In this document: positions 5,169-13,587 of the stretch, piece after piece
Position numbering within the stretch: position 1 is the first letter of the stretch
Layout: every line of letters begins with the position of its first letter
Assembly: GCA_023424995.1 (NCBI GenBank)
Contig: JAFADH010000014.1
Location: forward strand, 1 to 30,813
Direction of reading: 5' to 3'
DNA from: Bacillota bacterium
GTDB taxonomy: Bacteria; Bacillota; Clostridia; Lachnospirales; Lachnospiraceae
Length of the DNA stretch: 30,813 nt
Notes under the pieces: generated by a model
Seen by the model: only the letters and a program-made list of their open reading frames with translations
What the model was told of the DNA's origin: nothing
Database searches by the model: none
Translations under genes and position numbers: made by a program

Positions 5169-6380
5169 ATGGCAAGTAAAACCCCCAGGAAGGATAAGGA
5201 CGGCAATATCACCTCGTATCAGATCGAGGTATACCGGGGCCGGAATCCGGAAGGCAAGAAGCTTAAGCCCTACAGTATGACCTGGCAGATTCCCGAAGGA
5301 TGGAAGTCCGAGAATAAGATTAAGAAGGAGCTTGACCGGGTAGCCGCTCAATTTGAGATTGATTGCAAAGCCGGCATGGTTCCTCTGGAGAAGAAAACCT
5401 TTAAGCAGTACAGTGATTATGTCATGGAGCTGAAAGAGCGTGACAGCAAGCATAGGACCATTCATCGGTATAAGCAGCTTCTGGAACGCATAAACGAGGA
5501 AATTGGGCATATGAAGCTTACAGACATATCTGGGGAGCATCTGAATCGGTTCTATATGAAACTTGGTAAGCCGAGAGCAAATAAAAAGACTGGGGAACCA
5601 CTTTCTTCACAGACCATCCAACACCACCACCGGGTTATCCACATGATCTTTGCCCAGGCTGTGAAAGAACATATCTTCTTGTACAACATAGCCGATACCT
5701 CCACTCCTCCGAAGGTGGACAAGCATGAAGCTGAATTCTTTGAACTGGAGGAAGTTCTGGCCATTCGGGACGCACTCCTGCAGCAGCCTTTAAAATGGCA
5801 GGCCATCACCGATTTATTGATTGATACCGGAGCCCGCCGGGGTGAAATTCTTGGGCTTAAATGGGAAAATATAGATTTCAAAAATAATAGGATTGAGATC
5901 AAGAACAACCTGCAATACACTCCAGAACGAGGCATTTATCTGGAGGACTCCACTAAGACCGATGAAGATCGGACCATTACCATTTCACCGGAGATCATGC
6001 GGATCCTGGCCACCCATCGAAAAGAACAGCTACAGTATAAATTACAATGCGGCGATTACTGGATTGAGACGGGCTTCTGTTTCACTCAGGAAAATGGCAC
6101 ACCTATGAATCCAGATTCCATCAATGGATGGCAACGAAAGTTTTCGGAAAGCTACGGACTTCCCCATATCCACCCACACAAATTCAGACACACCCAGGCA
6201 AGCCTGTTATATTTCTCCGGAGAAGATCCGGTCACCGTATCAAAGCGGTTGGGTCATAAGCAGGTAAGCACCACCCAGGACATATATAGCCATATTATGA
6301 AAGGATCCGATAAACGGGCTTCTGACAAGATAGCATCTCTACTTTATCGGAATAGCAATCCAAATAGTGAAGCAAAATGA
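5169..6380 (+). CDS. int: Tyrosine-type site-specific integrase
   Basis: 403 aa from the ATG at 5169, which has AAAGG 12 nt upstream; an ATG at 5157 is almost on top of that site and is less likely. An N-terminal AP2-like arm-binding region (about 1-60) is followed by a SAM-like core-binding domain (about 65-165) and the catalytic domain (about 190-380). Catalytic residues are visible: Arg in GARRGEILGLKW (near 221), His-x-x-Arg in HPHKFRHTQ (near 336), His in LGHKQVSTT (near 358) and the nucleophile Tyr in DIYSHIM (near 371). The enzyme should insert and excise the element at tRNA-Trp, whose 3' end lies about 110 bp downstream. This family is common in Firmicute phages, ICEs and satellites. 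The frame is intact, so activity is plausible. Confidence 0.95.
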   Translation: MASKTPRKDKDGNITSYQIEVYRGRNPEGKKLKPYSMTWQIPEGWKSENKIKKELDRVAAQFEIDCKAGMVPLEKKTFKQYSDYVMELKERDSKHRTIHRYKQLLERINEEIGHMKLTDISGEHLNRFYMKLGKPRANKKTGEPLSSQTIQHHHRVIHMIFAQAVKEHIFLYNIADTSTPPKVDKHEAEFFELEEVLAIRDALLQQPLKWQAITDLLIDTGARRGEILGLKWENIDFKNNRIEIKNNLQYTPERGIYLEDSTKTDEDRTITISPEIMRILATHRKEQLQYKLQCGDYWIETGFCFTQENGTPMNPDSINGWQRKFSESYGLPHIHPHKFRHTQASLLYFSGEDPVTVSKRLGHKQVSTTQDIYSHIMKGSDKRASDKIASLLYRNSNPNSEAK

Positions 6381-6391
6381 TCGTTTTTATG

Positions 6392-6413
6392 ATTTGTCCG
6401 TTATTTGTCCGTT
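6392..6413 (+). repeat. Tandem 11-bp direct repeat beside integrase
   Basis: ATTTGTCCGTT occurs twice without a gap (6392-6402, 6403-6413), between the int stop and the tRNA. Paired short direct repeats near the attachment site are typical of arm-type integrase binding sites. They are followed by GAGACCGTT (6414-6422), which also occurs in the tRNA-Trp anticodon arm. Confidence 0.5.
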
Positions 6414-6449
6414 GAGACCGTTTTCCAACCTCATATTTCACAAATTACA

Positions 6450-6485
6450 AAAGCCCTACAACACTTGAGTTGTAAGGCTTTCTTT
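6450..6485. terminator. Bidirectional terminator between int and tRNA-Trp
   Basis: The stem AAAGCCCTACAAC (6450-6462) / GTTGTAAGGCTTT (6469-6481) has one mismatch and a 6-nt loop. TTTCTTT follows on the plus strand, and TTTTGTAATTT on the minus strand. It can end int on one side and tRNA-Trp on the other. Confidence 0.8.
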
Positions 6486-6489
6486 ATAA

Positions 6490-6562
6490 CAGGGGCAGTA
6501 GGATTTGAACCCACGACCTGCGGTTTTGGAGACCGTTATTCTACCAGCTGAACTATACCCCT
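6490..6562 (-). tRNA. trnW: tRNA-Trp (CCA)
   Basis: 73 nt on the minus strand. The acceptor stem AGGGGTA/TGCCCCT is 7 bp with one G-U, followed by discriminator G. The D arm has AGCTGGTAGA, the anticodon loop is CTCCAAA giving anticodon CCA (Trp), and the T arm is GTGGG-TTCAAAT-CCTAC. The 3' CCA is not encoded. The 3' end faces the integrase, as expected when the gene is the target of the element. The copy is intact. Confidence 0.97.
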
Positions 6563-6637
6563 AAATATTCTGTTGTATGCCGACATTCATACAAGTATAG
6601 TAATATGTTATCATCTATACGTGTTAGGCACCTTTCT

Positions 6638-6666
6638 ATATTACAATGAATTGTGTCTATTGTCAA
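6638..6666 (-). promoter_or_regulatory. Promoter of tRNA-Trp
   Basis: On the minus strand, TTGACA (6666-6661), a 17-nt spacer and TAATAT (6643-6638), followed by about 75 nt to the mature tRNA 5' end. A perfect -35 with a moderate -10 and TG just upstream fits a strong stable-RNA promoter. Confidence 0.75.
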
Positions 6667-6767
6667 GAATATTTCATTATTAAATTAATATGCGTCAGCA
6701 TTATTTGCTGCTTTTATTTTATATTTATTTTCTTTTCATCTATCCGCCATACAGGCTGATATATAGT

Positions 6768-8048
6768 TCATTTCAACAATTCTTTCACCGATTGAAGCTC
6801 TTCTTTCGTACATTCCTCATTACCATATCTGGCCTTCTCATAGATATTTGTCAATGCTTCTTCTTTCCCGGAACCAGTCTGGTTTTCGGTATCCTTGATA
6901 CGGCTATCAACCTTACCTACTGCATATTCTGATAGCTCGGACGGAGTTTTATACTTTAGATTTTTATCAAGCTGCGCATGTCTCTGGACCGCTTTCGTAT
7001 ATTGCTTACGGATTTTATCACTGTTCGTTCTGCCCAGCCAGGTTAATATTCCTCTTCTTAAGGTATTGGTCCCGTTCATCATATCCAGTTTTGTTTTCAG
7101 AAATAGAGGTACTGCTTCTCTCTTTTCCTCGCCTTCCACTAATATCTTCTTCGAATGATATAACTGATAGATACGGTATAGTCCGTAGATGACTAATGCT
7201 ATTAATAAGATAACTATAATTGCCGCACCAAGATAGACTAATATTTTTGATATTATCAGCCAGAGCTGTGACGGCTCGGATGGTTCTATGTCATAGTTAT
7301 CCGGTATCATCTCTTCTTCCTCCTCTTGGGGAGGAGTGATATCCTCTGCGTTTGGTTCTCTTGAGATTAAGGCAAAGAACCACCTTAAAAACTGCCGCAA
7401 ATATTTCCATACGTAACGTCCGGCAACCTGCACCGGAATTCTGGCGAATAACATCATGACAATCGCCGTTATGAAGAGAAATACTCCGAGATAGAAGGAG
7501 TTGCCGGATCTTATCTGTTTGATTGGAATATTGGATTTTTCCTCATGCTTCTTTAAGTAATAATAAAAGTTAACGAAATACATATTCAGGATATACAAAA
7601 GACCGAAAAGCAATGCAAAATAAAAGAAAAATTGCATCAGTATCTTTTCCCGCGGGTAAGCATATTGGCACAGAATATACATTCCGATAAAAATCACCGC
7701 AAAGGCTAAGGAAGTATTCTGAACTCTTCCCTTAATACTCAAAACAAACTCTGTAATTGCAATAGTGATAACATACACACCATAGACAATCTGCAGCAGT
7801 TGATTACCGGTAATAAATAGGAATGCAGATAGCAGTGCTATATGAAGCAGTAAAAAACTCCAGATGTGCTTCGTATACTTGCGAATTATATACGAGAATA
7901 TGGAGGCTGCCAGCAGAGTCAGGGATTGCCATATATATGTGTCATCACCCGAAGCAATCAAAAGAATGATGGAGGTGATTGAAAAAGCACCCATAAAACG
8001 CAGGAACATATTGATGATGTCAATCCGGGAAATATCCCTATTGTTCAT
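6768..8048 (-). CDS. Polytopic membrane protein with C-terminal DUF4129-like domain
   Basis: 426 aa. RBS GGAGG lies 6 nt before the ATG. About eight hydrophobic segments occur between residues 12 and 220 (e.g. SITSIILLIASG, LAFAVIFIGMYIL, FYFALLFGLLYIL). An acidic loop near 240-262 (PPQEEEEEMIPDNYD) precedes another membrane span at about 268-300. The cytosolic tail (about 330-426) ends with YEKARYGNEECTKEEL, the pattern of DUF4129 tails found on transglutaminase-like membrane proteins. Such proteins travel with MoxR and DUF58 genes in a conserved but poorly understood cell-envelope module. Here the transglutaminase domain itself is not visible. This is the third gene of the group, 136 nt after DUF58. 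Confidence 0.75.
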   Translation of the reverse strand: MNNRDISRIDIINMFLRFMGAFSITSIILLIASGDDTYIWQSLTLLAASIFSYIIRKYTKHIWSFLLLHIALLSAFLFITGNQLLQIVYGVYVITIAITEFVLSIKGRVQNTSLAFAVIFIGMYILCQYAYPREKILMQFFFYFALLFGLLYILNMYFVNFYYYLKKHEEKSNIPIKQIRSGNSFYLGVFLFITAIVMMLFARIPVQVAGRYVWKYLRQFLRWFFALISREPNAEDITPPQEEEEEMIPDNYDIEPSEPSQLWLIISKILVYLGAAIIVILLIALVIYGLYRIYQLYHSKKILVEGEEKREAVPLFLKTKLDMMNGTNTLRRGILTWLGRTNSDKIRKQYTKAVQRHAQLDKNLKYKTPSELSEYAVGKVDSRIKDTENQTGSGKEEALTNIYEKARYGNEECTKEELQSVKELLK

Positions 8049-8184
8049 ATACAGCCTCCTCCCTGTAATTACTCATTATGCTGCTCATTGATATGAACAA
8101 TTATATATGATTAATTTACTTGTTTATTCCTATTCTGTTTCTGTATATATTCCGGAAATATAACTATATCCTATACTATCAGAC

Positions 8185-9306
8185 CTATTCCTCTATCTCC
8201 CATGCTATCATCATCCCCGCCAATTCATCACAGACTGTTATTCTGATCTCATGATTCACAGGCACGATCCAGACGAATTCTTTTTTGGATTGCTGGTAAG
8301 CCAGCATCATCTGCTGCAGCTCCTCTTTCTGATTATAGGATATGAGAATCAGGTATTCATCGCCCGTCAGCTTTTCCAGTCTCTCCTGAAGCAGCGGAAG
8401 GAATGGCTTCGGCTCCTGCTTCAGGTCAATACGTGCCAGGTTTTCCTGTAACATGCGAAAGTGATTACTTCCTGAGCCTGCCGGTACCTCCAGGATTTCC
8501 TTCGTAATCAGATCCTTTCCATTAGTAACGATCGATACCGGGATTCCCTGGCCAATTAATGTCTGGGCAAGAGTTGCGGCGATCCGGATGCCCTCTTCCG
8601 TGAGATCATCATATCTCCAGATAGTCTCCGGCTCAGTATTGAGAAGAATGATTACCTGCTGGGAGGAGGTATAATCATGGACATTTACCTTCAGTGCATC
8701 GGTTTTCGCAGATGCCTTCCAGTTGATGGATTTTAAGTTATCATAATCCTGATATTCTCTTATATTACAAAACTCAAAAGGATCTTCATTAATAAAGCGC
8801 CTGGTCAGCACTGTACCAAGCATCTTGGAGAATACAATATTCATCTTTTGAAAATCAATGGGTTTAGGGAATACATACAGCTGTATGTTCAGCTCAAAGG
8901 TTTCTACTTCTTCATGTGTCATAAATAAATTGGCACAAACTACATCCATACGGTTAATTGTATAGTAGCCCCGATTACCGCACACAAAGGTTAACGTCCT
9001 GGTAAGCTTCTGCAGCATCATAACCGAAACCATGTCATTGCGGTAATAATTATCGGAAACCGCTGAGTTATCCATATCATTAAATACAAGAGAACGGGAA
9101 GTCATAAATTTTATTTGTAAAATGGGCAGAGGAAGCAGCTTGCGGTTAGTAATAACTTCAATCAGGGACACCTCTTCTCCTTCGACAGCAGTATCTTTCG
9201 AAAGACTGATATTCACTGACAGCTTCTTATCCCAGAATTTTCGATATAATAAATTCTGCAAGTGATATAACATAACTGCACCAAACAGTGCCAGCACAAG
9301 CTCCAT
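8185..9306 (-). CDS. DUF58-family protein, MoxR partner
   Basis: 373 aa from the ATG at 9306, which has AGGAGGG 8 nt upstream; the longer TTG-started frame to 9339 lacks a site. A membrane helix is at about 3-18 (LVLALFGAVMLYHL). A beta-rich middle leads to the DUF58 signature near residues 188-215 (FEFCNIREYQDYDNLKSINWKASAK), then a vWA-like fold (QVIILLNTEPE; VSIVTNG; YLILISYN). The MIDAS DxSxS motif is not evident: the expected strand reads ILLNTEP. DUF58 proteins usually partner with MoxR ATPases in envelope biogenesis or stress functions. The gene lies 161 nt downstream of moxR on the same strand. Confidence 0.85.
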   Translation of the reverse strand: MELVLALFGAVMLYHLQNLLYRKFWDKKLSVNISLSKDTAVEGEEVSLIEVITNRKLLPLPILQIKFMTSRSLVFNDMDNSAVSDNYYRNDMVSVMMLQKLTRTLTFVCGNRGYYTINRMDVVCANLFMTHEEVETFELNIQLYVFPKPIDFQKMNIVFSKMLGTVLTRRFINEDPFEFCNIREYQDYDNLKSINWKASAKTDALKVNVHDYTSSQQVIILLNTEPETIWRYDDLTEEGIRIAATLAQTLIGQGIPVSIVTNGKDLITKEILEVPAGSGSNHFRMLQENLARIDLKQEPKPFLPLLQERLEKLTGDEYLILISYNQKEELQQMMLAYQQSKKEFVWIVPVNHEIRITVCDELAGMMIAWEIEE

Positions 9307-9467
9307 GTATGGACCCTCCTGAGCTTCTTTATTTATCAAAAACCTGAATCCGTTACCATTTTCAGCCTGATTTGTCCCTAAATCCTTGCTTATCGCATCA
9401 TTGTTCAGGTATTATCATCAACCTGCACTTGCCGGCTTGATTGTCCTGATATTATACAGATCTCAAA

Positions 9468-10424
9468 TTACTGTCTCTGAAAATTCTCTGTGGGAACCGG
9501 TACCTCCGCCAGTAGATTCTTCATGATATCCACTGCCGATTCACTTTTTTGATAAGTAGCACGAAGCACCAGCCGATGGGACAGGACAAACGGAGCAATG
9601 TACCGGATCATCTCCGGAGTAACATACTGCATGCCCTTAATAGCTGCGTATGCCTGAGATGATCTTAGCAGCGCCAGGCTTCCTCTGGGGCTCACTCCTA
9701 AGATGATGCTTTTATGATCCCTGGTCTTGTGGATTATAGATATCATATATTCCATAAGTGCCGGATGTACATAGATAGATTTTATCGCCTCCTGGGCAGA
9801 TAAAAGAGCTTCCCCGGAACACACCGGTGACAGCTTCTCCAGAGGGTTATTATCGATGAATCGGTTCAATATCGCTATCTCTTCATTGAATGCCGGAAAG
9901 CCCATATGAACCTGCATCAGGAACCGGTCAAGCTGTGCTTCCGGTAATGGAAATGTTCCGGCTGTCTCTACCGGATTCTGTGTCGCTATGACCAGGAACG
10001 GACGCTCCAGCAGATGCGTCTCCCCGTCGATTGTGATTTGCTTCTCCTCCATGCATTCCAATAGGCTGGACTGGGTCCTGGGCGTCGCCCGGTTGATCTC
10101 ATCTGCTAACAATATATTTGTAAATGCAGGACCGCTGCGGAAGGTAAATCCGCCTTCCTTCTGGTTGTAAAAATTAATCCCGGTGATATCGGAAGGGAGC
10201 AGGTCAGGGGTAAATTGTATCCTCTTGAATTCTGCATCGATGGATTTTGCCAAAGACTTGGCAAGCATGGTCTTACCGGTTCCCGGAACATCTTCCAGAA
10301 GTACATGGCCATTGGCAATCAAAGCTGTCAATAACAGCTCAACTACCTCCGATTTACCGATGATAACCTTTTCAATATTATTCTTAATCGCTTCTGCCCG
10401 TTCCTTTAACTCCGCAAAATCCAT
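9468..10424 (-). CDS. MoxR-family AAA+ ATPase
   Basis: 318 aa. RBS AGGAGG lies 11 nt before the ATG. Walker A EDVPGTGKTMLAKSLA is near residues 39-54, Walker B ILLADEINRATP near 104-115, sensor 1 ATQNPVE near 149-155, and PEAQLDRFLMQ plus VSPRGSLAL in the lid are standard for MoxR/RavA ATPases. All catalytic motifs are intact. The family works as a chaperone-like ATPase on partner proteins with vWA/DUF58 domains, here the next gene. It is the first gene of the minus-strand group moxR, DUF58, DUF4129-like. Confidence 0.93.
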   Translation of the reverse strand: MDFAELKERAEAIKNNIEKVIIGKSEVVELLLTALIANGHVLLEDVPGTGKTMLAKSLAKSIDAEFKRIQFTPDLLPSDITGINFYNQKEGGFTFRSGPAFTNILLADEINRATPRTQSSLLECMEEKQITIDGETHLLERPFLVIATQNPVETAGTFPLPEAQLDRFLMQVHMGFPAFNEEIAILNRFIDNNPLEKLSPVCSGEALLSAQEAIKSIYVHPALMEYMISIIHKTRDHKSIILGVSPRGSLALLRSSQAYAAIKGMQYVTPEMIRYIAPFVLSHRLVLRATYQKSESAVDIMKNLLAEVPVPTENFQRQ

Positions 10425-10991
10425 ATCAATACCTGCCTCCTATCATAATAAAAGCCGAAAGTCATCTAACACATAATTAATACCCGCGTGCCAACACTCC
10501 CAGCTTATTCTTACAGTTTCCTCTATAAATAATTATTTAAACAATACCGTGATCTTCCTTGCTCAAGAAGTATCTTTCGAATTGTCACATGCCGTCAATA
10601 TAGTCCATCCTACAGCTTTATAAAACTTAAATTTGATTGCTTATACTTCTATAGTTCCTAAAATAAGTTTTTAATTAATGAAAACAGAAATTCTTCACAA
10701 TCTGTCCTTGGGCCTACATGTCAATGAGCTTATAGGTCCATGAGCTTATAATATAATTAGCATACAGCTTATGTATAATTATATCTATTGCTGGATAAAA
10801 ATTCACTGTGCCAGAAGGTCAGGTGAATTATTGATAAAACTTTATTATTAAATACAGCAATTAGCAATAAATTAAGCAATAAATTACAAGCCATAATAAA
10901 TGTACATACATACATTATTATATAAATAAAGAGTAATTTACAAATTCATAAGTAAGCATTTCTTTATTAAGCATTATATCATTATATCCTG
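10425..10991. other. AT-rich intergenic region upstream of moxR
   Basis: 567 nt with no credible ORF. It holds a perfect AT palindrome TAAATAATTATTTA (10526-10539), two copies of TGAGCTTATA about 20 nt apart (10729-10753) and a direct repeat AGCAATAAATTA (about 10862-10887). No promoter matching both hexamers well was found. The region must contain the moxR promoter, but I cannot place it. Confidence 0.4.
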
Positions 10992-11450
10992 TTAAAGATT
11001 CTCCCCTGCTGCCAGTAATTCCGTTCTGGCCATGGTTATATCAACACATTCAGCAATCTGGCACAGGTGATTACTGACATTTTCTTTGATCTCATTCTGA
11101 TAAGCGACCTCTTCTTCTATCTGATGGGAAATATCATTCCCCTCTGCTGATGTCTCGGTAATATTTTGAATCAGCTTATGCAGCTCTGCCAGCAAAAGGG
11201 ACATATTATGTAAGTGCTCCGAGTCTGCTATGGATTGTATCTCAAGGAAGCATTGCTGCAGCAGACACATAAGATTATTCCCTTCTTTGGACAGATTCAG
11301 GATACGGTCAGAGATATTGATGGAGTCAAAGGCATTCTTTTCTGCTATTAGACGCGAATTATCCCATTGCTCCAGCATAACTGCAACATCCATCATCCTC
11401 TCCTGCACCGTTGCAAGAAGTATTAATCTTTCGTTGCTCAGATCCTTCAT
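10992..11450 (-). CDS. Unknown helical protein, 152 aa
   Basis: Not recognised. The RBS GGGAGA lies 5 nt before the ATG. The sequence is almost wholly helical and acidic, with Leu/Ile heptads from about 10 to 130 (RMMDVAVMLEQWDN, NNLMCLLQQCFLEIQ, LLLAELHKLIQN). It ends in a conserved-looking stretch QNEIKENVSNHLCQIAECVDITMARTELL. There is no signal peptide and no Cys cluster. The pattern recalls the cytoplasmic helical hairpins of methyl-accepting proteins, but signature residues are lacking and the length is small. It stands alone between moxR and the repeat array. Confidence 0.6.
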   Translation of the reverse strand: MKDLSNERLILLATVQERMMDVAVMLEQWDNSRLIAEKNAFDSINISDRILNLSKEGNNLMCLLQQCFLEIQSIADSEHLHNMSLLLAELHKLIQNITETSAEGNDISHQIEEEVAYQNEIKENVSNHLCQIAECVDITMARTELLAAGENL

Positions 11451-11537
11451 CCGTATCTCCCATGCTAAAATAATAATAGACCTTATAACATCCTAATCTG
11501 ATATCACTCATAATATCATAATATTGCTCATGATTCG

Positions 11538-11750
11538 CTCATAATATTACCCACGATATCGATCATGATATTTCCTACGATATTAATCATGATATTACCC
11601 ACGATATTGATCATGATAACCCATGATATCAATCATGATTACCCACGATATCAATCACAATACTACTCATGATATCGTAAATAATATTACTCATGATATT
11701 ATTTACGATATTATTTATAATATCATCCATGATGTTACTTATGTAAATCG
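11538..11750. repeat. 24-bp-period tandem repeat array with internal dyads
   Basis: About nine degenerate units of the type ATCATGATATTACCCACGATATTG: 11538-11561, 11562-11585, 11586-11609, two 22-bp units 11610-11631 and 11632-11653, then 11654-11677, 11678-11701, 11702-11725 and 11726-11750. Each unit carries small palindromes (ATCATGAT, CGATATCG, GATATC). The units abut with no spacers, so this is not CRISPR. A 24-bp period equals eight codons, and the minus strand reads as an I/N/D/V-rich 8-residue repeat until the 22-bp units shift the frame. Confidence 0.8.
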
Positions 11751-11814
11751 TATCACTTCTATTATTACACATACTACCATCCAAATAAATAGGTAATATG
11801 TTCGTGATTATCAT
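11629..11814 (-). CDS. Possible 61-aa repeat peptide overlapping the radA stop
   Basis: The ATG shares an ATGA with the radA stop (11811-11814), which would allow re-initiation, but no good ribosome binding site is visible. Residues 1-25 are unique (TNILPIYLDGSMCNN). The rest is an 8-residue I/N/D repeat produced by the 24-bp DNA repeat (e.g. DDIINNIV, NNIMSNII). The frame stops where two repeat units are 2 bp short; beyond the shift the same kind of repeat resumes in another frame. Most likely it is a by-product of the repeat array, or a decayed repeat gene. Confidence 0.25.
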   Translation of the reverse strand: MIITNILPIYLDGSMCNNRSDTIYISNIMDDIINNIVNNIMSNIIYDIMSSIVIDIVGNHD

Positions 11815-13172
11815 CTTTTCAGCACAGCTATAACTTCCTGTATATTCTTTACTCCAATCAGTTTAATTCCTTCCACTGCTTTCATCCGCTCTTTATTCGC
11901 CTGGGGCAGGATACAGACCTCGAAGCCCATCTTGGCAGCTTCTGCAACTCTATGCTCCGCCATATTAACTGCCCGGATCTCTCCTGTTAGTCCTACCTCA
12001 CCGAAGATCACCGTTTTGTGGTCGATGGTCAGGTTTCGAAAGCTTGAGAGTATGGCGGTGGTTACTGCCAGATCCAGTGCCGGCTCGGTAATACGCATTC
12101 CACCGGCTACATTCACATAAGCATCACAGTCCGATAATTGGACGCCTGCTCTTTTCTCCAATACTGCCATCAGCAGATTCACACGATTATAATCCGTACC
12201 TGCCGCCGTCCTTCTGGGCATATTAAAATTCGTTCTGCTGATTAAAGCCTGCACCTCCACCAGGATAGGCCTTGTCCCTTCCACGGAGGCAGCCACCAGA
12301 GATCCGGGCTCGCCTTCCGGACGTCCTTTCAGCATGAATTCCGAGGGGTTTTTTACCTCTGCGAGACCAGTGCCCTGCATCTCGAATACACCGATCTCAT
12401 TGGTAGAGCCAAACCGGTTCTTCACGGCACGCAGTACCCGGTAGGAGGCATAGTTATCTCCTTCAAAATACAATACCGTATCCACCATATGCTCCAGAAC
12501 CCTGGGACCTGCAACGGTTCCTTCCTTGGTAACATGTCCGATGAGGAAGACCGTTACTCCCATGCCCTTGGCTATCTGCATCAGGATACTGGTAGCCTCC
12601 CTCACCTGACTGACACTGCCCGGGGCAGAGTCCACATCGGATTTGAACATAGTCTGTATGGAGTCGATGATTACGATGTCCGGTTTATGTCTCTCTATTA
12701 CTTCTTCGATCAGCTCCAGATCCGTCTCGCATAGCAACAAAAGCTCGCCGTTAAACACGCCGAGCCTTTCTGCCCTCATTTTTATCTGGCTTAAGGATTC
12801 TTCGCCTGAGATATATAATACTTTTTTTGATTTGTTAACAATATTACGGCACACCTGCAGGAGCAGAGTGGATTTGCCGATTCCGGGATCTCCGCCTACC
12901 AATACCAGGCTTCCCTTTACAATTCCGCCGCCCAGAACCCTGTCCAGCTCTTCCATCCCGGAAGGCAGCCGAAGCTCGGTCTCCGCCTTGATTCCTGATA
13001 ATAGCTGCGGTTCATTGGCATTCTTACTGCGGGAGGACGTCCTGCCGCTTTTCTTTACAACCGGTTCCTCCGTAAAGCTGTCCCATGCCTTGCAGGCCGG
13101 ACACTGACCTAGCCATTTGGTTGATTCGAAACCGCATTCTTTACAGAAAAATACGGATTTGTTTTTCGCCAT
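11811..13172 (-). CDS. radA: DNA repair protein RadA/Sms
   Basis: 453 aa, full length. It has an N-terminal C4 zinc finger (CKEC...CPAC, residues 10-30), a RecA-like domain with Walker A GGDPGIGKST near 93-102 and Walker B VIIDSIQTM near 170. The RadA-specific KNRFGSTNE motif is near 252-260, and a C-terminal Lon-like domain runs from about 285 (DCDAYVNVAGG, GEVGLTGEIR). The protein is a hexameric ATPase/helicase acting in homologous recombination and branch migration. AAGGTGG lies about 12 nt before the ATG, inside the end of the upstream 137-aa gene; the two genes are 1 nt apart and co-transcribed. disA, a frequent downstream neighbour in Firmicutes, is not here; a repeat array follows instead. 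Confidence 0.97.
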   Translation of the reverse strand: MAKNKSVFFCKECGFESTKWLGQCPACKAWDSFTEEPVVKKSGRTSSRSKNANEPQLLSGIKAETELRLPSGMEELDRVLGGGIVKGSLVLVGGDPGIGKSTLLLQVCRNIVNKSKKVLYISGEESLSQIKMRAERLGVFNGELLLLCETDLELIEEVIERHKPDIVIIDSIQTMFKSDVDSAPGSVSQVREATSILMQIAKGMGVTVFLIGHVTKEGTVAGPRVLEHMVDTVLYFEGDNYASYRVLRAVKNRFGSTNEIGVFEMQGTGLAEVKNPSEFMLKGRPEGEPGSLVAASVEGTRPILVEVQALISRTNFNMPRRTAAGTDYNRVNLLMAVLEKRAGVQLSDCDAYVNVAGGMRITEPALDLAVTTAILSSFRNLTIDHKTVIFGEVGLTGEIRAVNMAEHRVAEAAKMGFEVCILPQANKERMKAVEGIKLIGVKNIQEVIAVLKR

Positions 13173-13173
13173 C

Positions 13174-13587
13174 TTACAGTTTAACCACCTTTATCTGATC
13201 CTTGATATCCTGAGTCAACTCCAGGCTCAATACCAGCTTGCCGCCCAGGTTCGTCTTCATCTTGCCCAGATATGCGTCGTTTTTATAGATCTCATATTCC
13301 TTCTCCGCTTCCAGCTCCAACGTAATCTGTGCGTTGTCATTCCCCGTAACCTCGAAGCTTAGGCCATTACCCGTCATGTTCAGGTGGAAAACGGCTGTAC
13401 CCGGAACTGATTCATAGACGAACATCCCGTTCTTTTCAAGCTTGGTTATTTCATTAAAGGTTTTTACTTTATATAAGTCCCCCTGATATTCGAAATCAGA
13501 TGCTTTGGATTTAGTATTCAGTGAATAGTTACCAAAACTTATTGTCCCATCGCTTTCCTTGCGTATTAACTCTTCTACTACTGCCAT
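13174..13587 (-). CDS. Conserved Lachnospiraceae-type beta-rich protein
   Basis: 137 aa with GGAGG about 8 nt before the ATG. It starts MAVVEELIRKESDGTISFGN and contains VKTFNEITKLEKNGMFVYES, then a strand-rich C-terminal half (AQITLELEAEKEYEIYKND, KMKTNLGGKLVLSLEL). I recognise this as the kind of small protein often labelled endosialidase catalytic beta chain in clostridial genomes. It has nothing like a sialidase domain, so that label should be treated as a misnomer. There is no signal peptide, so it is probably cytosolic. It lies 1 nt upstream of radA and is likely its operon leader. Function unknown. Confidence 0.75.
   Translation of the reverse strand: MAVVEELIRKESDGTISFGNYSLNTKSKASDFEYQGDLYKVKTFNEITKLEKNGMFVYESVPGTAVFHLNMTGNGLSFEVTGNDNAQITLELEAEKEYEIYKNDAYLGKMKTNLGGKLVLSLELTQDIKDQIKVVKL

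Noticed and set aside
11538..11750. CRISPR array
   Set aside because: Units abut with no unique spacers, are degenerate, and no cas genes are present.
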